DNA of 64,000 nucleotides from Cohnella lupini (GCF_003386205.1 NZ_QRDY01000009.1:143667-207666), one strand, 5' to 3'; numbered from the stretch's first letter, positions 43,269-52,488 are shown. A program made the numbers and translations. Notes: generated by a model not told the origin, from the sequence alone.

Positions 43269-43967
43269 CTAGGTCGTTAGAATCTCGACCTGATAGTTAA
43301 TAAACAGACCCGATTCGATGACTCCTGGGATGGATTTGACTTCCTTCTCGTATTCCGAGGTGATTTTATTGAAGCGCACGTCGAGAATCAAATTGCCCGC
43401 TTCCGTAATAACCGGACCGTCCTTGGACTTCGCCAATCTCAGGGTGATCTCGTTCGCTCCAAGCTTCAGCAATTCCGTCTCGACCAAGTTGACCGCTCTC
43501 GGGTCCACCTCAATCGGCGCCGCGAATTTCTCTCCGAGAAAGGATACGAACTTGGAGGAATCGACAAGGATGTAGTTCTCGGGGGAGCTCTTGATAACGA
43601 GCTTCTCGGCGAACATCGCGCCCCCTCTGCCTTTGATCAGGTTCTTCTGCGGATCTACTTCGTCCGCTCCGTCGAAGGACCAATCCGGCCGGGCATTCAA
43701 TAATGAGGATGTATTTAAGCCCAAGATGGAGCAGGCCATCGAAACTTCGTGCGAGGTCGGAATAGCGAGTACGCTCAGGTTCTGTTCCTTCACCTTCTTG
43801 CTGATCGCCAGCAATGCAAGGTACGACGTGGACCCCGAGCCCACTCCGATCACGTCCCCGTTCTTGACGCGTTCCGCGATTTTCTCCGCTACTTTTTCCT
43901 TTTGCTCTCTATTGGAGATTTCATTCGACCACTGCAAAGTGGTCGCGATTTTATTATCCCAAATCAT
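43269..43967 (-). CDS. rpiA: Ribose-5-phosphate isomerase A
   Basis: A 232-residue enzyme interconverting ribose-5-phosphate and ribulose-5-phosphate in the pentose phosphate pathway. Signature blocks are IGVGSGSTSYLAL (phosphate loop), SFDGADEVD with the catalytic Asp pair, IKGRGGAMFAEKLV with catalytic Glu and Lys, and IPGVIESGLFI near the end. The N-terminal 15 residues are longer than in E. coli RpiA. It is a single gene. Confidence 0.92.
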   Translation of the reverse strand: MIWDNKIATTLQWSNEISNREQKEKVAEKIAERVKNGDVIGVGSGSTSYLALLAISKKVKEQNLSVLAIPTSHEVSMACSILGLNTSSLLNARPDWSFDGADEVDPQKNLIKGRGGAMFAEKLVIKSSPENYILVDSSKFVSFLGEKFAAPIEVDPRAVNLVETELLKLGANEITLRLAKSKDGPVITEAGNLILDVRFNKITSEYEKEVKSIPGVIESGLFINYQVEILTT

Positions 43968-44105
43968 GAATGACCCTCGCTTTAACTAGAAGTGTGCAAG
44001 CCCTCAATCTTTCATTTATTATATCATAAGTTCCGTTAGCGTAAGCATAGCCGGCTATACGCGGAGTCGAGAGATTTCGTGTCTCTTGGAATCGACCCGA
44101 ACTTA

Positions 44106-44801
44106 CTATTGACCGACTTTACTGTCCGCGCCGGCCGTTTCTCCGCAGAAATTGTCCGCCATGTAAGTCACCAACGTCTCCAACGGATTACCCAGCTTCA
44201 CTTTGGTGCCTCTCTGAACTTCCATGAGCGCTTCGACCATGGATAATTGAGCTACCGAAATCATCTTCCCTTGCTGCGACGCGAGCAAATCGCGAATGTA
44301 TGCGGACAAAACGATATGGTACTGCTCCTTCTTCCCTTGCATGATCAACTCGAACGCGTGTCTTATGACATGCGCTTCGACCTGCGGGTGTTTTCCGCGA
44401 GCTTGCGCATACTCCCGTAGCCGATTCATCGTGCCCTCTACCGTAGCCGGATTCGTGAACAGCAGAATATGAGGTTGTTCCTCCCGGCACAAATAGTCGA
44501 AAAACGGCTCGTCCATTTTGATAATCGGAACGGATACCGATAACTGATCATCTTGAAGCACCGCAATGTAATTCGTGCATGTAATCAGAACCGCATCCAC
44601 GTTGCAACTGGCAATCCACTCGATCTGCTCCTTCACCCGCCGTTCGGCTTCCGCCGATCCGAAGCTCTCGTCCGATGCGATCTTGTCCACTAAGCCGGGA
44701 TCCACGAAATGAAGACATTCCACGTCGTAGCCTGACAACGCGTTCTCTATGTATTCTATATTCGAATAGTGCGCATGTAAGCAACCCAATCTTGTACCCA
44801 T
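44106..44801 (-). CDS. Asp/Glu racemase-like superfamily protein
   Basis: About 231 residues from ATG 44801 (MGTRLGCLHAHYSN), chosen because GGCGAGG lies upstream. VDAVLITCTNYIAVL (around residue 85-99) resembles the first catalytic Cys block (CTN) of the Asp/Glu/hydantoin racemase fold, but a clear second Cys motif (GCT) is missing. It may be a non-racemising member or a sensor. The 5' space contains another GC-rich hairpin (44888-44921). Assignment is tentative. Confidence 0.5.
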   Translation of the reverse strand: MGTRLGCLHAHYSNIEYIENALSGYDVECLHFVDPGLVDKIASDESFGSAEAERRVKEQIEWIASCNVDAVLITCTNYIAVLQDDQLSVSVPIIKMDEPFFDYLCREEQPHILLFTNPATVEGTMNRLREYAQARGKHPQVEAHVIRHAFELIMQGKKEQYHIVLSAYIRDLLASQQGKMISVAQLSMVEALMEVQRGTKVKLGNPLETLVTYMADNFCGETAGADSKVGQ

Positions 44802-44973
44802 CGCGTATCCTCGCCTTCGTCTTGCGTGTTTAGTCATTCTAACACATTGTAAAAAATGTTACTTCGCGGCTTAGCCGACAAAATCCCGGGAGGTAAGATT
44901 AGAATGCCTCCGGGACATGCCGCTTATTACACGGTAACGGCATCGTGAGGCTTGCTGTAGCGCCAAGGGCAAA

Positions 44974-45008
44974 GAAGAACCCGGCCCCTTCCCGAGGACG
45001 GGTTCTTC
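44974..45008 (-). terminator. Intrinsic terminator after greA
   Basis: GAAGAACCCG pairs with CGGGTTCTTC, with a GGCC/GGA inner part. It lies 25 bp after the greA stop. Confidence 0.75.
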
Positions 45009-45032
45009 GCTTGCTCTAGTAGCGTAATTCCC

Positions 45033-45512
45033 TCACTGCGCCTTGATCTCGAGCAGCTCGTACTTAACGACTCCCATTGGGGCGTCGATGCTTACGATGC
45101 TCCCGACCGTTTTGCCTACGAGCCCTTTGCCCAAAGGGCTTTCGTAAGAAATTTTATTCTCCAGCACGTCCGCTTCAGCGGGGCCGACGATCTGATATTC
45201 TATTTTCTCGGAGAACTCGATGTCGTTGAGGATCACTACGGAACCGATTTGAACGCTCGAATGATCAAGGTCGTCCGCATCGACTATCCGGGCTTTGTTC
45301 AGCATTTTCTCAAGTATGATGACCCTGGTTTCCATGAACGATTGATCGTTCTTGGCCGAGTGGTATTCGCTGTTTTCCTTCAAATCTCCATAGCTGATCG
45401 CCAGCTTGATACGGGCGGCCAATTCCTTGCGCTTCACGTACTTCAGATCGTCCAGCTCCGCTTGCAGCTTCGCCAATCCTTCTTTGGTCAAGATCACTTC
45501 GTCGTTTGCCAT
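45033..45512 (-). CDS. greA: Transcription elongation factor GreA
   Basis: A 159-residue factor that enters the RNA polymerase secondary channel and stimulates cleavage of backtracked RNA. An N-terminal coiled coil carries the acidic tip SYGDLKENSEYHSAKNDQ, with the Asp and Glu that hold the metal. The C-terminal FKBP-like domain ends SIVSIDAPMGVVKYELLEI. Length is typical (157-160). Confidence 0.96.
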   Translation of the reverse strand: MANDEVILTKEGLAKLQAELDDLKYVKRKELAARIKLAISYGDLKENSEYHSAKNDQSFMETRVIILEKMLNKARIVDADDLDHSSVQIGSVVILNDIEFSEKIEYQIVGPAEADVLENKISYESPLGKGLVGKTVGSIVSIDAPMGVVKYELLEIKAQ

Positions 45513-45598
45513 TCTTAGACAGCTCCCATTCGGCTTACTTCTTCCATTCTAACCTATATCCGCCTCGGCTTCACTGTAAACCGTAATCTAGCGGCCTC

Positions 45599-46168
45599 TT
45601 ATTCACCGCTTTCCCGCAGAACCTTGCCTAGCGGGGTCGGCAATCCATCGAGACTTCGGGTATTTTTCTCCTGCCAATATTGCTTCAGCCCTTCTTCGCC
45701 TTTCTGAACGGACCAACGCTGCAGCGTTTCCCGTTCTCGGTCGTAAGACATGAACGGGACGGAGTAACCGCAGGAGGTTTGGACCTGGTCGAAGTCGACG
45801 ACGATGATCTGCCTGACACCCGGTAAGGAAGAGAACAAGGAATATAGGCCTTCCCATTCCGCCGATTCAGGGAGGACAACCGTTCCCTTGCCGTACAACC
45901 TAATAATATTAGGCGGACCGTCGAACGCGCAGAACATGACCGTGACTCTCCCGTTCTCTTCGATGTGGGCGCTCGTTTCATTGCCGCTTCCCGTTAAATC
46001 CAGATAAGCGACTCGGTTGGCGGACAAGACGCGCAACGAATCGTAACCCTTCGGCGATATATTTACATGGCCGTTTTCCGATAACGGCGCCGATCCTACG
46101 AAATAAACGCGTTGCTTGGCGATAAATTCCTCATGCTCCGGCAACAGCGCGGCGAATAGTTTTCCCAT
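45599..46168 (-). CDS. Pyridoxamine 5'-phosphate oxidase-like flavoprotein
   Basis: A 189-residue split-barrel FMN-binding protein. It starts at ATG 46168 with AAGGAGAG upstream; a longer frame to 46234 is unlikely. GSAPLSENGHVNISPKGYDSLRVL and AYLDLTGSGNETSAHIEENGRVTVMFCAF are typical of the family. It probably uses FMN or F420-like cofactors in redox chemistry; the substrate is unknown. It is divergent from another split-barrel protein gene. Confidence 0.85.
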   Translation of the reverse strand: MGKLFAALLPEHEEFIAKQRVYFVGSAPLSENGHVNISPKGYDSLRVLSANRVAYLDLTGSGNETSAHIEENGRVTVMFCAFDGPPNIIRLYGKGTVVLPESAEWEGLYSLFSSLPGVRQIIVVDFDQVQTSCGYSVPFMSYDRERETLQRWSVQKGEEGLKQYWQEKNTRSLDGLPTPLGKVLRESGE

Positions 46169-46278
46169 TACAATCTCTCCTTCACCATTAGTTGTCGAAC
46201 CAGGGCTGTCACTTTCGCACATGACGGATTTCAATTAAAATGATCTTACCACATGGTAGATAAAGGGAGCGAGAGCCA

Positions 46279-46824
46279 TTGTATCCTATTCGAATGTATA
46301 AACGCGCATGCACCGATTCCGTCAAGATCGGGCATTTTCTCGATCAAGCCCGCACAGGGTTTCTAGGTCTCTCTTCGGATGACGTTCCCTATGTTATTCC
46401 TTTGAATTATGCTTGGTTAAACGGGAACATATACTTCCATGGCGCTTCCGAAGGAAGGAAAATAGACATCCTTCAGCGCAATGCGAAGGCATGTTTCAGC
46501 GTATGCGAGGATAACGGGACGATTACGGATATCGTACCCGCGAATACGGATACCGCCTATATGAGCGTCATCCTATTCGGATCCGTCGAGCTCGTCGACG
46601 ACTTAGAGGAAGCAACGGGAGCCATGCAGGAGATGCTGCACAAGTACGTACCGGGCTATTATCAATCTCCCCTAGCCAAGAGCCACGTAGAGAAATACGT
46701 ATCTTCGCTAGGCAGCAAGACAAGCGTGTTCAAGCTAATCCCTACGGAGATTACCGCCAAGGAGAACGAGGTTCAACCCTCGCATATGTATTACCCGGGC
46801 AGGACCCAGGCAAGCCCCCATTGA
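46279..46824 (+). CDS. NimA-like flavin-binding split-barrel protein
   Basis: A 181-residue protein of the pyridoxamine 5'-phosphate oxidase superfamily, near the 5-nitroimidazole reductase (Nim) group: [39 protein letters not shown] is diagnostic. It starts at TTG 46279 after GGGAG; the next ATG (46294) lacks a ribosome site. It ends in a terminator shared with the LuxR-type gene. Its role is likely redox or detoxification. Confidence 0.83.
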   Translation: MYPIRMYKRACTDSVKIGHFLDQARTGFLGLSSDDVPYVIPLNYAWLNGNIYFHGASEGRKIDILQRNAKACFSVCEDNGTITDIVPANTDTAYMSVILFGSVELVDDLEEATGAMQEMLHKYVPGYYQSPLAKSHVEKYVSSLGSKTSVFKLIPTEITAKENEVQPSHMYYPGRTQASPH

Positions 46825-46829
46825 CGCAA

Positions 46830-46871
46830 GAACGCCCTCCTATTGGCCTTAGTGGCCAATTGAGGGCGTCT
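46830..46871. terminator. Bidirectional intrinsic terminator
   Basis: GAACGCCCTCCTATTGGCC and GGCCAATTGAGGGCGTC form a stem of about 17 bp. It overlaps the 3' codons of the convergent LuxR-type gene. Confidence 0.85.
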
Positions 46872-47175
46872 TCGCGTCCGATTGATATATACGTGGAAGG
46901 TCCCTGTCATCCTTCGATGGCTGATTCAAGAACTGCGCAACGACCAACGACAGCAGCTCGCGCGTGGAACCGGCTCTTGTTTTCTCCTGAATCTTGGCCA
47001 TATGGTTCTTTACCGTCTTCTCGGTTATAAACAGCTCGCTTGCCAAGTGCTTGTTGCTGTACCCGTATCTCGTCAGATAGAACACGATTTCCTTCTCGCG
47101 TTGCGTCAAACAATGTCGTTGGGCGAAAAAGGAAACGACATTACACAGGTGGGATGATTCGGATGGAATGTTCAA
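46849..47175 (-). CDS. Stand-alone LuxR/GerE-type helix-turn-helix protein
   Basis: A 108-residue protein with one LuxR-type DNA-binding domain: LTQREKEIVFYLTRYGYSNKHLASELFITEKTVKNHMAKI. No receiver or sensor domain is present, as in the sporulation regulator GerE (74 residues), though it has extra residues at both ends. Target genes are unknown. Its end lies in the shared terminator hairpin. Confidence 0.8.
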   Translation of the reverse strand: MNIPSESSHLCNVVSFFAQRHCLTQREKEIVFYLTRYGYSNKHLASELFITEKTVKNHMAKIQEKTRAGSTRELLSLVVAQFLNQPSKDDRDLPRIYQSDAKTPSIGH

Positions 47176-47295
47176 GAATAAGACTCCTCGATAATTAGCA
47201 TATCCCTAGTGTACATTGAAATTGTTAAACGTTTATGAGTTTTGTAAGAATTTCATCTTTTTTGCGATGCGCTTTATAGCCGTTATCTGATTTCT

Positions 47296-47418
47296 TCAAG
47301 GTGGGTAAGCATAGATAAGAGGATTAAGTGGAAAAAGCGATACGCGGAAATAGCGATTGAGGACGATGGCGTGGGCATGGATCCGCTGGAGCTTCCGCGA
47401 AGACTAAATAATCTTCCC
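47296..47418 (+). pseudogene. Fragment of a histidine kinase ATPase domain
   Basis: In one frame this reads ...WVSIDKRIKWKKRYAEIAI followed by EDDGVGMDPLELPRRLNN, a good match to the N/G1-box region of HATPase domains (compare RDNGIGIDPMDLPRIFN in the kinase at 54282-55280). It has no start, no upstream domain and no G2 box, so it is a remnant about 40 codons long. It lies downstream of the HxlR gene on the other strand. Confidence 0.5.
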
Positions 47419-47422
47419 TTCG

Positions 47423-47797
47423 TCAACTATCGCTTAAATCGTTCAGGCCGTTATCTTCCAGCATGGACGCCTTATCGCCGTATTCCCTAACGATATGGGC
47501 ATCTCCCCAGTTGCATAAGGAGTTCAGGATCGTCCTCAGGCTGTCGCCGTATTCGCTAAGCTCGTATTCCACTTTGGGAGGAGCTTGGTTATAGACGATC
47601 CGGTTTACGATGCCGTCCTGCTCTAACTCGCGAAGCTGTTGAATTAACATCTTCTGAGTGATTCCGGGCATAATACGCTTCAGGTCGCTCGTTCTTCTTT
47701 TGCAGTGCATGAGATGACACAGAATGACGCACTTCCATTTCCCGCCGATAACCTCCAAGGTCGCTTCCACGGAAATATTGTATTTCTTCTTGATCAC
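47423..47797 (-). CDS. HxlR-family regulator (YtcD-like)
   Basis: A 124-residue winged-helix regulator. The HxlR signature is ATLEVIGGKWKCVILCHLMHCKRRTSDLKRIMPGITQKMLIQQLRELEQDGIV. Cys residues near the N-terminal helix (KWKCVILCHL) may sense thiol-reactive compounds, as in YodB and HypR. It is divergent from an MFS-aldo/keto reductase operon, the arrangement of ytcD-ytbDE in B. subtilis, which it probably represses. Confidence 0.88.
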   Translation of the reverse strand: MIKKKYNISVEATLEVIGGKWKCVILCHLMHCKRRTSDLKRIMPGITQKMLIQQLRELEQDGIVNRIVYNQAPPKVEYELSEYGDSLRTILNSLCNWGDAHIVREYGDKASMLEDNGLNDLSDS

Positions 47798-47835
47798 GTT
47801 TTATCCCTCCGACTTCGCCCGAGAAGCCTAGAATA

Positions 47836-47873
47836 TTACTTTTTAGTAACCCGAGCACTTGAAAGTACGTACT
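47836..47873. promoter_or_regulatory. Likely HxlR operators
   Basis: Two palindromes lie between the divergent genes: TTACT-TTTT-AGTAA at 47836-47849 and AGTACGTACT at 47864-47873. The first has the form of known HxlR/YodB sites. Control of both directions is inferred. Confidence 0.6.
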
Positions 47874-47944
47874 GTTCAGCGTTCCCCGAAGGCTTCATAA
47901 TAACATTTGCCGGCCGGTGATTACTATACTGGAGAGTGGAACCT

Positions 47945-49156
47945 ATGTTATTGAACGCGAAAAAAAGCACGTTCGCGCTGCTAGCGTTAGCGATCAGCGC
48001 TTTTGCCATCGGAACGACGGAGTTCATCAGCGTGGGATTACTCCCCTTGATATCCGACGATCTGCGAATATCCGTAACAACTGCGGGCCTAACCGTTTCC
48101 TTATACGCTCTCGGCGTCATGCTCGGGGCTCCGATATTGACTTCCTTGACTTCCAAGATGTCTCGTAAAACTTTGCTTCTATGGATCATGATCGTATTCA
48201 TCGCGGGTAACGGCCTCGCCGCGGCCGCCAACGGAATCGCCTTGCTGCTGGCAGCTCGTATCCTGTCCGCTCTCGCGCACGGCGTATTTATGTCCATCGC
48301 GTCCACGATCGCGGCCGACCTGGTGCCCGCGAACCGCAGAGCAAGCGCCATAGCCATTATGTTCTCCGGACTTACGGTTGCCACCGTTACGGGCGTGCCT
48401 ATCGGGACATGGCTCGGACAACAGTTAGGTTGGCGCGCGGCTTTCATCGCCATCGTCGCTATCGGTATCATTTCATTCCTCTCCAACTTGGTTCTTGTCC
48501 CTTCGAGCTTACGGAAAGCGGCTTCGACTCCGATCCGCGAACAGCTGAAGGTCGTCACGAACGGAAGGCTGCTTCTCGCATTCGCCGTTACGGCCTTGGG
48601 GTACGGAGGAACGTTCGTCGTCTTTACTTATTTATCCCCGCTCCTTCATGACGTAACCGGATTCGGCGAGAAAACGATCGTCGGAGTCTTGCTCGCTTAC
48701 GGAATCGCCATAGCGATCGGAAACGTCATCGGCGGAAAGGTAGCGAACCGCAACCCGGTTAAAGCCTTATTCTACATGTTCGCCGCGCAAGCCGTCGTTC
48801 TGCTCGCGTTGTCGTTCACCGCTCCCTATCCGGCGGCAGGTTTGATCACCGTTCTATTGATGGGACTGCTGGCCTTCATGAACGTGCCGGGTTTGCAAGT
48901 GTATGTCGTGATGCTGGCGGAACGATATACGCCGCAATCGGTGGATGTAGCTTCCGCCTTCAATATCGCCGCCTTTAACGCGGGGATCGCGATCGGCGCT
49001 TATTTGGGCGGCTTGATTACGGATTCGATAGGCCTTATCCATACGGCTTGGATCGGATCGCTGATGGTTATGGCGGCCGTGGCCATTACCGGCCGAATCC
49101 GCGTTTTGGAGAAGAGGGATGCGGAACGTTATAATAAACTCAAGGCTACAGCGTAA
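47945..49156 (+). CDS. MFS efflux transporter (YtbD-like)
   Basis: A 403-residue, 12-helix permease of the AraJ/YdhP group. It starts at ATG 47945 after GGAGAG; GTG 47936 is an alternative. Helix 1 is FALLALAISAFAIGTTEFISVGLLP, typical of this group. Motif C-like GVPIGTWLGQQLGWRAAF is present. The next gene, 31 bp on, is an aldo/keto reductase, as in B. subtilis ytbDE. A role in exporting a toxic carbonyl or drug is inferred. Confidence 0.9.
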   Translation: MLLNAKKSTFALLALAISAFAIGTTEFISVGLLPLISDDLRISVTTAGLTVSLYALGVMLGAPILTSLTSKMSRKTLLLWIMIVFIAGNGLAAAANGIALLLAARILSALAHGVFMSIASTIAADLVPANRRASAIAIMFSGLTVATVTGVPIGTWLGQQLGWRAAFIAIVAIGIISFLSNLVLVPSSLRKAASTPIREQLKVVTNGRLLLAFAVTALGYGGTFVVFTYLSPLLHDVTGFGEKTIVGVLLAYGIAIAIGNVIGGKVANRNPVKALFYMFAAQAVVLLALSFTAPYPAAGLITVLLMGLLAFMNVPGLQVYVVMLAERYTPQSVDVASAFNIAAFNAGIAIGAYLGGLITDSIGLIHTAWIGSLMVMAAVAITGRIRVLEKRDAERYNKLKATA

Positions 49157-49187
49157 ATCATAAATAATCATATTAGGAGGTTTTATC

Positions 49188-50030
49188 ATGACTCGCAACT
49201 TACAATCGACGGCTACGTTGCACAATGGAGTTCAAATGCCGTGGTTCGGCTTGGGAGTATTCAAGGCAGAAGAAGGCTCCGAGGTCGTGGACTCCGTCCG
49301 GACCGCGATCAAGCAAGGCTACCGGAGCATCGATACGGCGGCTATCTATCGGAACGAGAGCGGCGTCGGACGAGGCATTCGCGAAGGGCTTGCGGAGACG
49401 GGCCTGTCCAGGGAAGATCTGTTTATTACGTCCAAGGTGTGGAATGCGGACCTCGGCTACAAATCCACCCTAGCCGCATACGAAGCGAGCTTAGCTAAGC
49501 TCGGTCTGGACTACCTCGACCTCTATCTCATTCATTGGCCCGTAAAAGGCAAATACAAAGAAGCATGGAGAGCGCTGGAAGCCATATACGCGGATGGACG
49601 GGTTAAGGCGATCGGCGTGAGCAATTTCAACATTCACCACCTGGAAGACGTTATGAAAGACGCTAAGGTCTCGCCGATGGTAAACCAAGTCGAGTACCAT
49701 CCCTATCTTTCGCAGCAAGAATTGCTTGCCTTCTGTCAGGCCCATAACATCCAGTTGGAGGCTTGGTCTCCTCTTATGCAAGGCGGACTGCTCGATCATC
49801 CCGTACTGCGGGAAATCGCCGGCAACCACGGCAAATCGGTCGCCCAAGTCATTCTGCGATGGGATCTGCAGCACGGAGTCGTCACGATTCCCAAGTCCAC
49901 GAAGGAAAGTCGGATCATCGAGAATGCCAACATATTCGACTTCGAGCTGTCCTCGGAAGAAATAACCCGGATAGACGAATTGAATCGGAATCAACGCATT
50001 GGTCCGGACCCCGATAACTTTAACTTCTAA
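49188..50030 (+). CDS. Aldo/keto reductase (YtbE-like)
   Basis: A 280-residue NADPH-dependent carbonyl reductase. The catalytic tetrad is visible: Asp in YRSIDTAAIY, Tyr in AIYRNE, Lys in ITSKVW, His in LIHWPVKG. Cofactor-binding residues lie in IPKSTKESRI. Length equals B. subtilis YtbE. It belongs to the HxlR-controlled cassette and probably reduces reactive aldehydes such as methylglyoxal. Confidence 0.92.
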   Translation: MTRNLQSTATLHNGVQMPWFGLGVFKAEEGSEVVDSVRTAIKQGYRSIDTAAIYRNESGVGRGIREGLAETGLSREDLFITSKVWNADLGYKSTLAAYEASLAKLGLDYLDLYLIHWPVKGKYKEAWRALEAIYADGRVKAIGVSNFNIHHLEDVMKDAKVSPMVNQVEYHPYLSQQELLAFCQAHNIQLEAWSPLMQGGLLDHPVLREIAGNHGKSVAQVILRWDLQHGVVTIPKSTKESRIIENANIFDFELSSEEITRIDELNRNQRIGPDPDNFNF

Positions 50031-50049
50031 TTCGCGTTCCATATTCCAT

Positions 50050-50097
50050 AAAAGGGCTATCCCGCAGGTCAAGTCAGACCTGCAGGATAGCCCTTTT
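50050..50097 (+). terminator. Intrinsic terminator of the MFS-reductase operon
   Basis: A 21-bp stem with one mismatch (AAAAGGGCTATCC...GGATAGCCCTTTT) with a short loop, ending in T4. Confidence 0.9.
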
Positions 50098-50292
50098 CAC
50101 ATGATCGAGAATACGAAATTTAGCTCAAATGCACAACTGTGTTTATGATATAAGAACAAATTTTCTTAGAAATTGTTCGGTAAACTCCAGAAAGCGGAAA
50201 GGAGACTGGCATAATTTGTCGAATTTTAACTTTAATTGTGCTTATTTAGTGTTCCCACCCACCAATATGAACGAGTAACAGCGAGGTGTCCG

Positions 50293-52206
50293 ATGAAGTC
50301 GGTGCATGGGATAACGATACTGCGAATCTTTGTGCTGTTTATAATGATATTTACATATTCCACCCAGTTTACTAGCGCATCAGAGCCGGCCTCCAATATT
50401 AATGAATGGCAAATGAAGTGGATCGGCAAAGCCGACGACGAGCAGAGGATTCCTGCCTTAGACGAAACTTGGATACCAACAGGATCAGATAATCCCCTGA
50501 CCAATGTTCCGCCGGGATTCCGTGGAATGTGGGTCCATTTCACGATTCCCTCTACCATGGGGCTACAGCGGCCAGGCTTGCTCGCAGAACGGATATACGG
50601 GCTCGATCTGTCCGTTTATCGGGAAAGTCATTTGCTGATCCAGACTCGTCGGGATTTTACTTTTGATCTTAACAAGCTGTTAATGCCGATCGAACAAACC
50701 TCCGAACCGAAGGATTATTATATCCGCATTCTCACGACAAGCGAACGGGCCGGACTTATCAGCGACATACGTATCGACGAAATCGATCTTCTATCCAAAC
50801 GTTTCATCCGGCAAGACCTGCCCGATCTTTTACTGGGATCGTCTATTGTTTTTCTAGCTTTAATCATGCTGTTCTGCTCCAGTTACTTACACAGGAAACA
50901 GCGAAGCTCATGGGTCGCTTTATGCTTGTTCTCTTTATCCATCGGTATATTGATCATTACATACTCGCCGTTAACTTACATTTATTTCAAGGAATACGGG
51001 AAAATTCTGCTACTGCTGTTCGACGTGTCGTTATTTTTGCTAATCCCGTCGTTCAATTATTATATCGATCAAGTATTCAATGGCCAGTTCCGATTCTTCA
51101 CGAAGTATCGACGATTGCAGGCGTATTATTCCGCGTTTTGTTTGGTTGCGCTGATCGTCTACACGATTTCCGGGCAACATTATGAAGTTTATTACGTCAT
51201 CCTGAACATTATTTTAAGCGTACTTATCCTTCTGCAATTGCTGCTTATCATTGTCTTGTCCATTCTGAGGGCGATCAAAGGCAGTTGGAGTGCCATTTTG
51301 TTGTCTCTTGGAATCATCTTATTCGCTTCTTCCGCGACGGCTGACCTGATTTTCTATTACTTGAGCCATAGAACTTACGTGCTTTATCTATGGAAGTTCG
51401 GCGTAGTAATTCTAATTCTTACGTTGGTAATTATACTTGCAAGACGCATATCGGCCGATTACGGTAAGCTGCTCAATTATTCCAAGGAGTTGGAGATCTA
51501 CAACCACAGTTTACAGCGTACCGAGAAAATGAAGATCATAAGCGATCTCGCGGCGTCCGTCGCGCACGAGGTACGCAATCCTCTTCAAGTAACGCGTGGA
51601 TTTCTGCAATTGCTTTCCAGCAGAACTGACGAGAAGAACAAGACTTACTTCGATTTGGCTACGAACGAATTGGATCGGGCTTCCGATATCATTACCGATT
51701 TCCTTACCTTCGCCAAGCCGGACCTGGAAACGATCGTCGTTCTGGACATGTACGAGGAAATGAAAAAAATCGAAGCCATGATGACCCCGATGGCATCGAT
51801 GTATGGCGGAGTTCTCCTGTTCAAGTCACAGGAGCAACTCTACTTCAGAGGGAACTCCTCGAAATTAAAGCAAGCTCTTATCAATATTATTAAGAACAGT
51901 ATCGAGGCCATAGGCTCTGACGGATGGATCAAGATCAACGCGGATACGGAAGGAGAAGAGGTCATAGTTCGAATAGCGGACAACGGCGACGGAATGGATG
52001 ATGAGGAAGTGGCGAAGCTCGGCATTCCTTTCTTCTCGACGAAAACTAAAGGAACCGGACTTGGCTTAATGGTGACCTTTCGCATCATCGAAGCGATGCG
52101 GGGGACGATCGTATTCCATAGCGTAAAAACAAAAGGAACCGAGGTAATTATTCGGTTCCCGCTCATAGTCAAGGATTCTGAATTACCAAACGAAATTGGG
52201 GCTTGA
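50293..52206 (+). CDS. 7TM sensor histidine kinase, candidate receptor of the peptide locus
   Basis: A 637-residue kinase from ATG 50293 with GAGGTG upstream. An N-terminal signal-anchor (about 5-26) is followed by an extracytoplasmic domain (about 30-175), like the DISMED2 domains that precede 7TM modules. Seven or so helices span about 180-385. Then come HisKA with His425 (ASVAHEVRNPLQVTRGFLQLL) and HATPase (NIIKNSIEAI, DNGDGMDD, GTGLGLMVT). This H-box is like that of sporulation-type kinases (KinA-KinE). No response regulator is adjacent in the same direction. Its 3' end overlaps the peptide precursor gene by 24 bp, tail to tail. Confidence 0.85.
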   Translation: MKSVHGITILRIFVLFIMIFTYSTQFTSASEPASNINEWQMKWIGKADDEQRIPALDETWIPTGSDNPLTNVPPGFRGMWVHFTIPSTMGLQRPGLLAERIYGLDLSVYRESHLLIQTRRDFTFDLNKLLMPIEQTSEPKDYYIRILTTSERAGLISDIRIDEIDLLSKRFIRQDLPDLLLGSSIVFLALIMLFCSSYLHRKQRSSWVALCLFSLSIGILIITYSPLTYIYFKEYGKILLLLFDVSLFLLIPSFNYYIDQVFNGQFRFFTKYRRLQAYYSAFCLVALIVYTISGQHYEVYYVILNIILSVLILLQLLLIIVLSILRAIKGSWSAILLSLGIILFASSATADLIFYYLSHRTYVLYLWKFGVVILILTLVIILARRISADYGKLLNYSKELEIYNHSLQRTEKMKIISDLAASVAHEVRNPLQVTRGFLQLLSSRTDEKNKTYFDLATNELDRASDIITDFLTFAKPDLETIVVLDMYEEMKKIEAMMTPMASMYGGVLLFKSQEQLYFRGNSSKLKQALINIIKNSIEAIGSDGWIKINADTEGEEVIVRIADNGDGMDDEEVAKLGIPFFSTKTKGTGLGLMVTFRIIEAMRGTIVFHSVKTKGTEVIIRFPLIVKDSELPNEIGA

Positions 52207-52419
52207 TATGCCGCTTGCGACGTCTTCCGGCTTCGGTGGGATCGCCAGATAATAGAGCGTCGGGCTTTCTTCGACCACCTTCAGTTCGACTCCTGCCGGA
52301 ATTTCAATTCCGAAAGCTTCTTTGATCGCGCCTATTGGATCTTTCGCGAGATTTGCCTTGAAAGCGGCGTCTTCCCAAGCTTTCTTGATAATTTGTACCT
52401 TCAACGATTCCAATGACAT
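52183..52419 (-). CDS. NHLP-leader RiPP-like peptide precursor ending in Trp
   Basis: A 78-residue precursor starting at ATG 52419 with GGAAGG ten bases before it. Residues 1-64 match the nitrile hydratase alpha-subunit-type leader: KKAWEDAAFKANLAKDPIGA, AFGIEIPAGVELKVVEE and the closing block LYYLAIPPKP. In this family the modified core follows the PPxP block; here that is EDVASGISSPNFVW (65-78). The core has no Cys and only three Ser, so lanthionine or thiazole chemistry is unlikely, but its last residue is Trp. It lies directly downstream of a class I isoprenoid-synthase-like gene on the same strand. A prenylated-Trp product is inferred. Confidence 0.88.
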   Translation of the reverse strand: MSLESLKVQIIKKAWEDAAFKANLAKDPIGAIKEAFGIEIPAGVELKVVEESPTLYYLAIPPKPEDVASGISSPNFVW

Positions 52420-52488
52420 GCGGACACGACCTTCCAATAAGTGGGTTGAATGACTTCCTTATCATATCATGCAAATAGGATAAATTAC

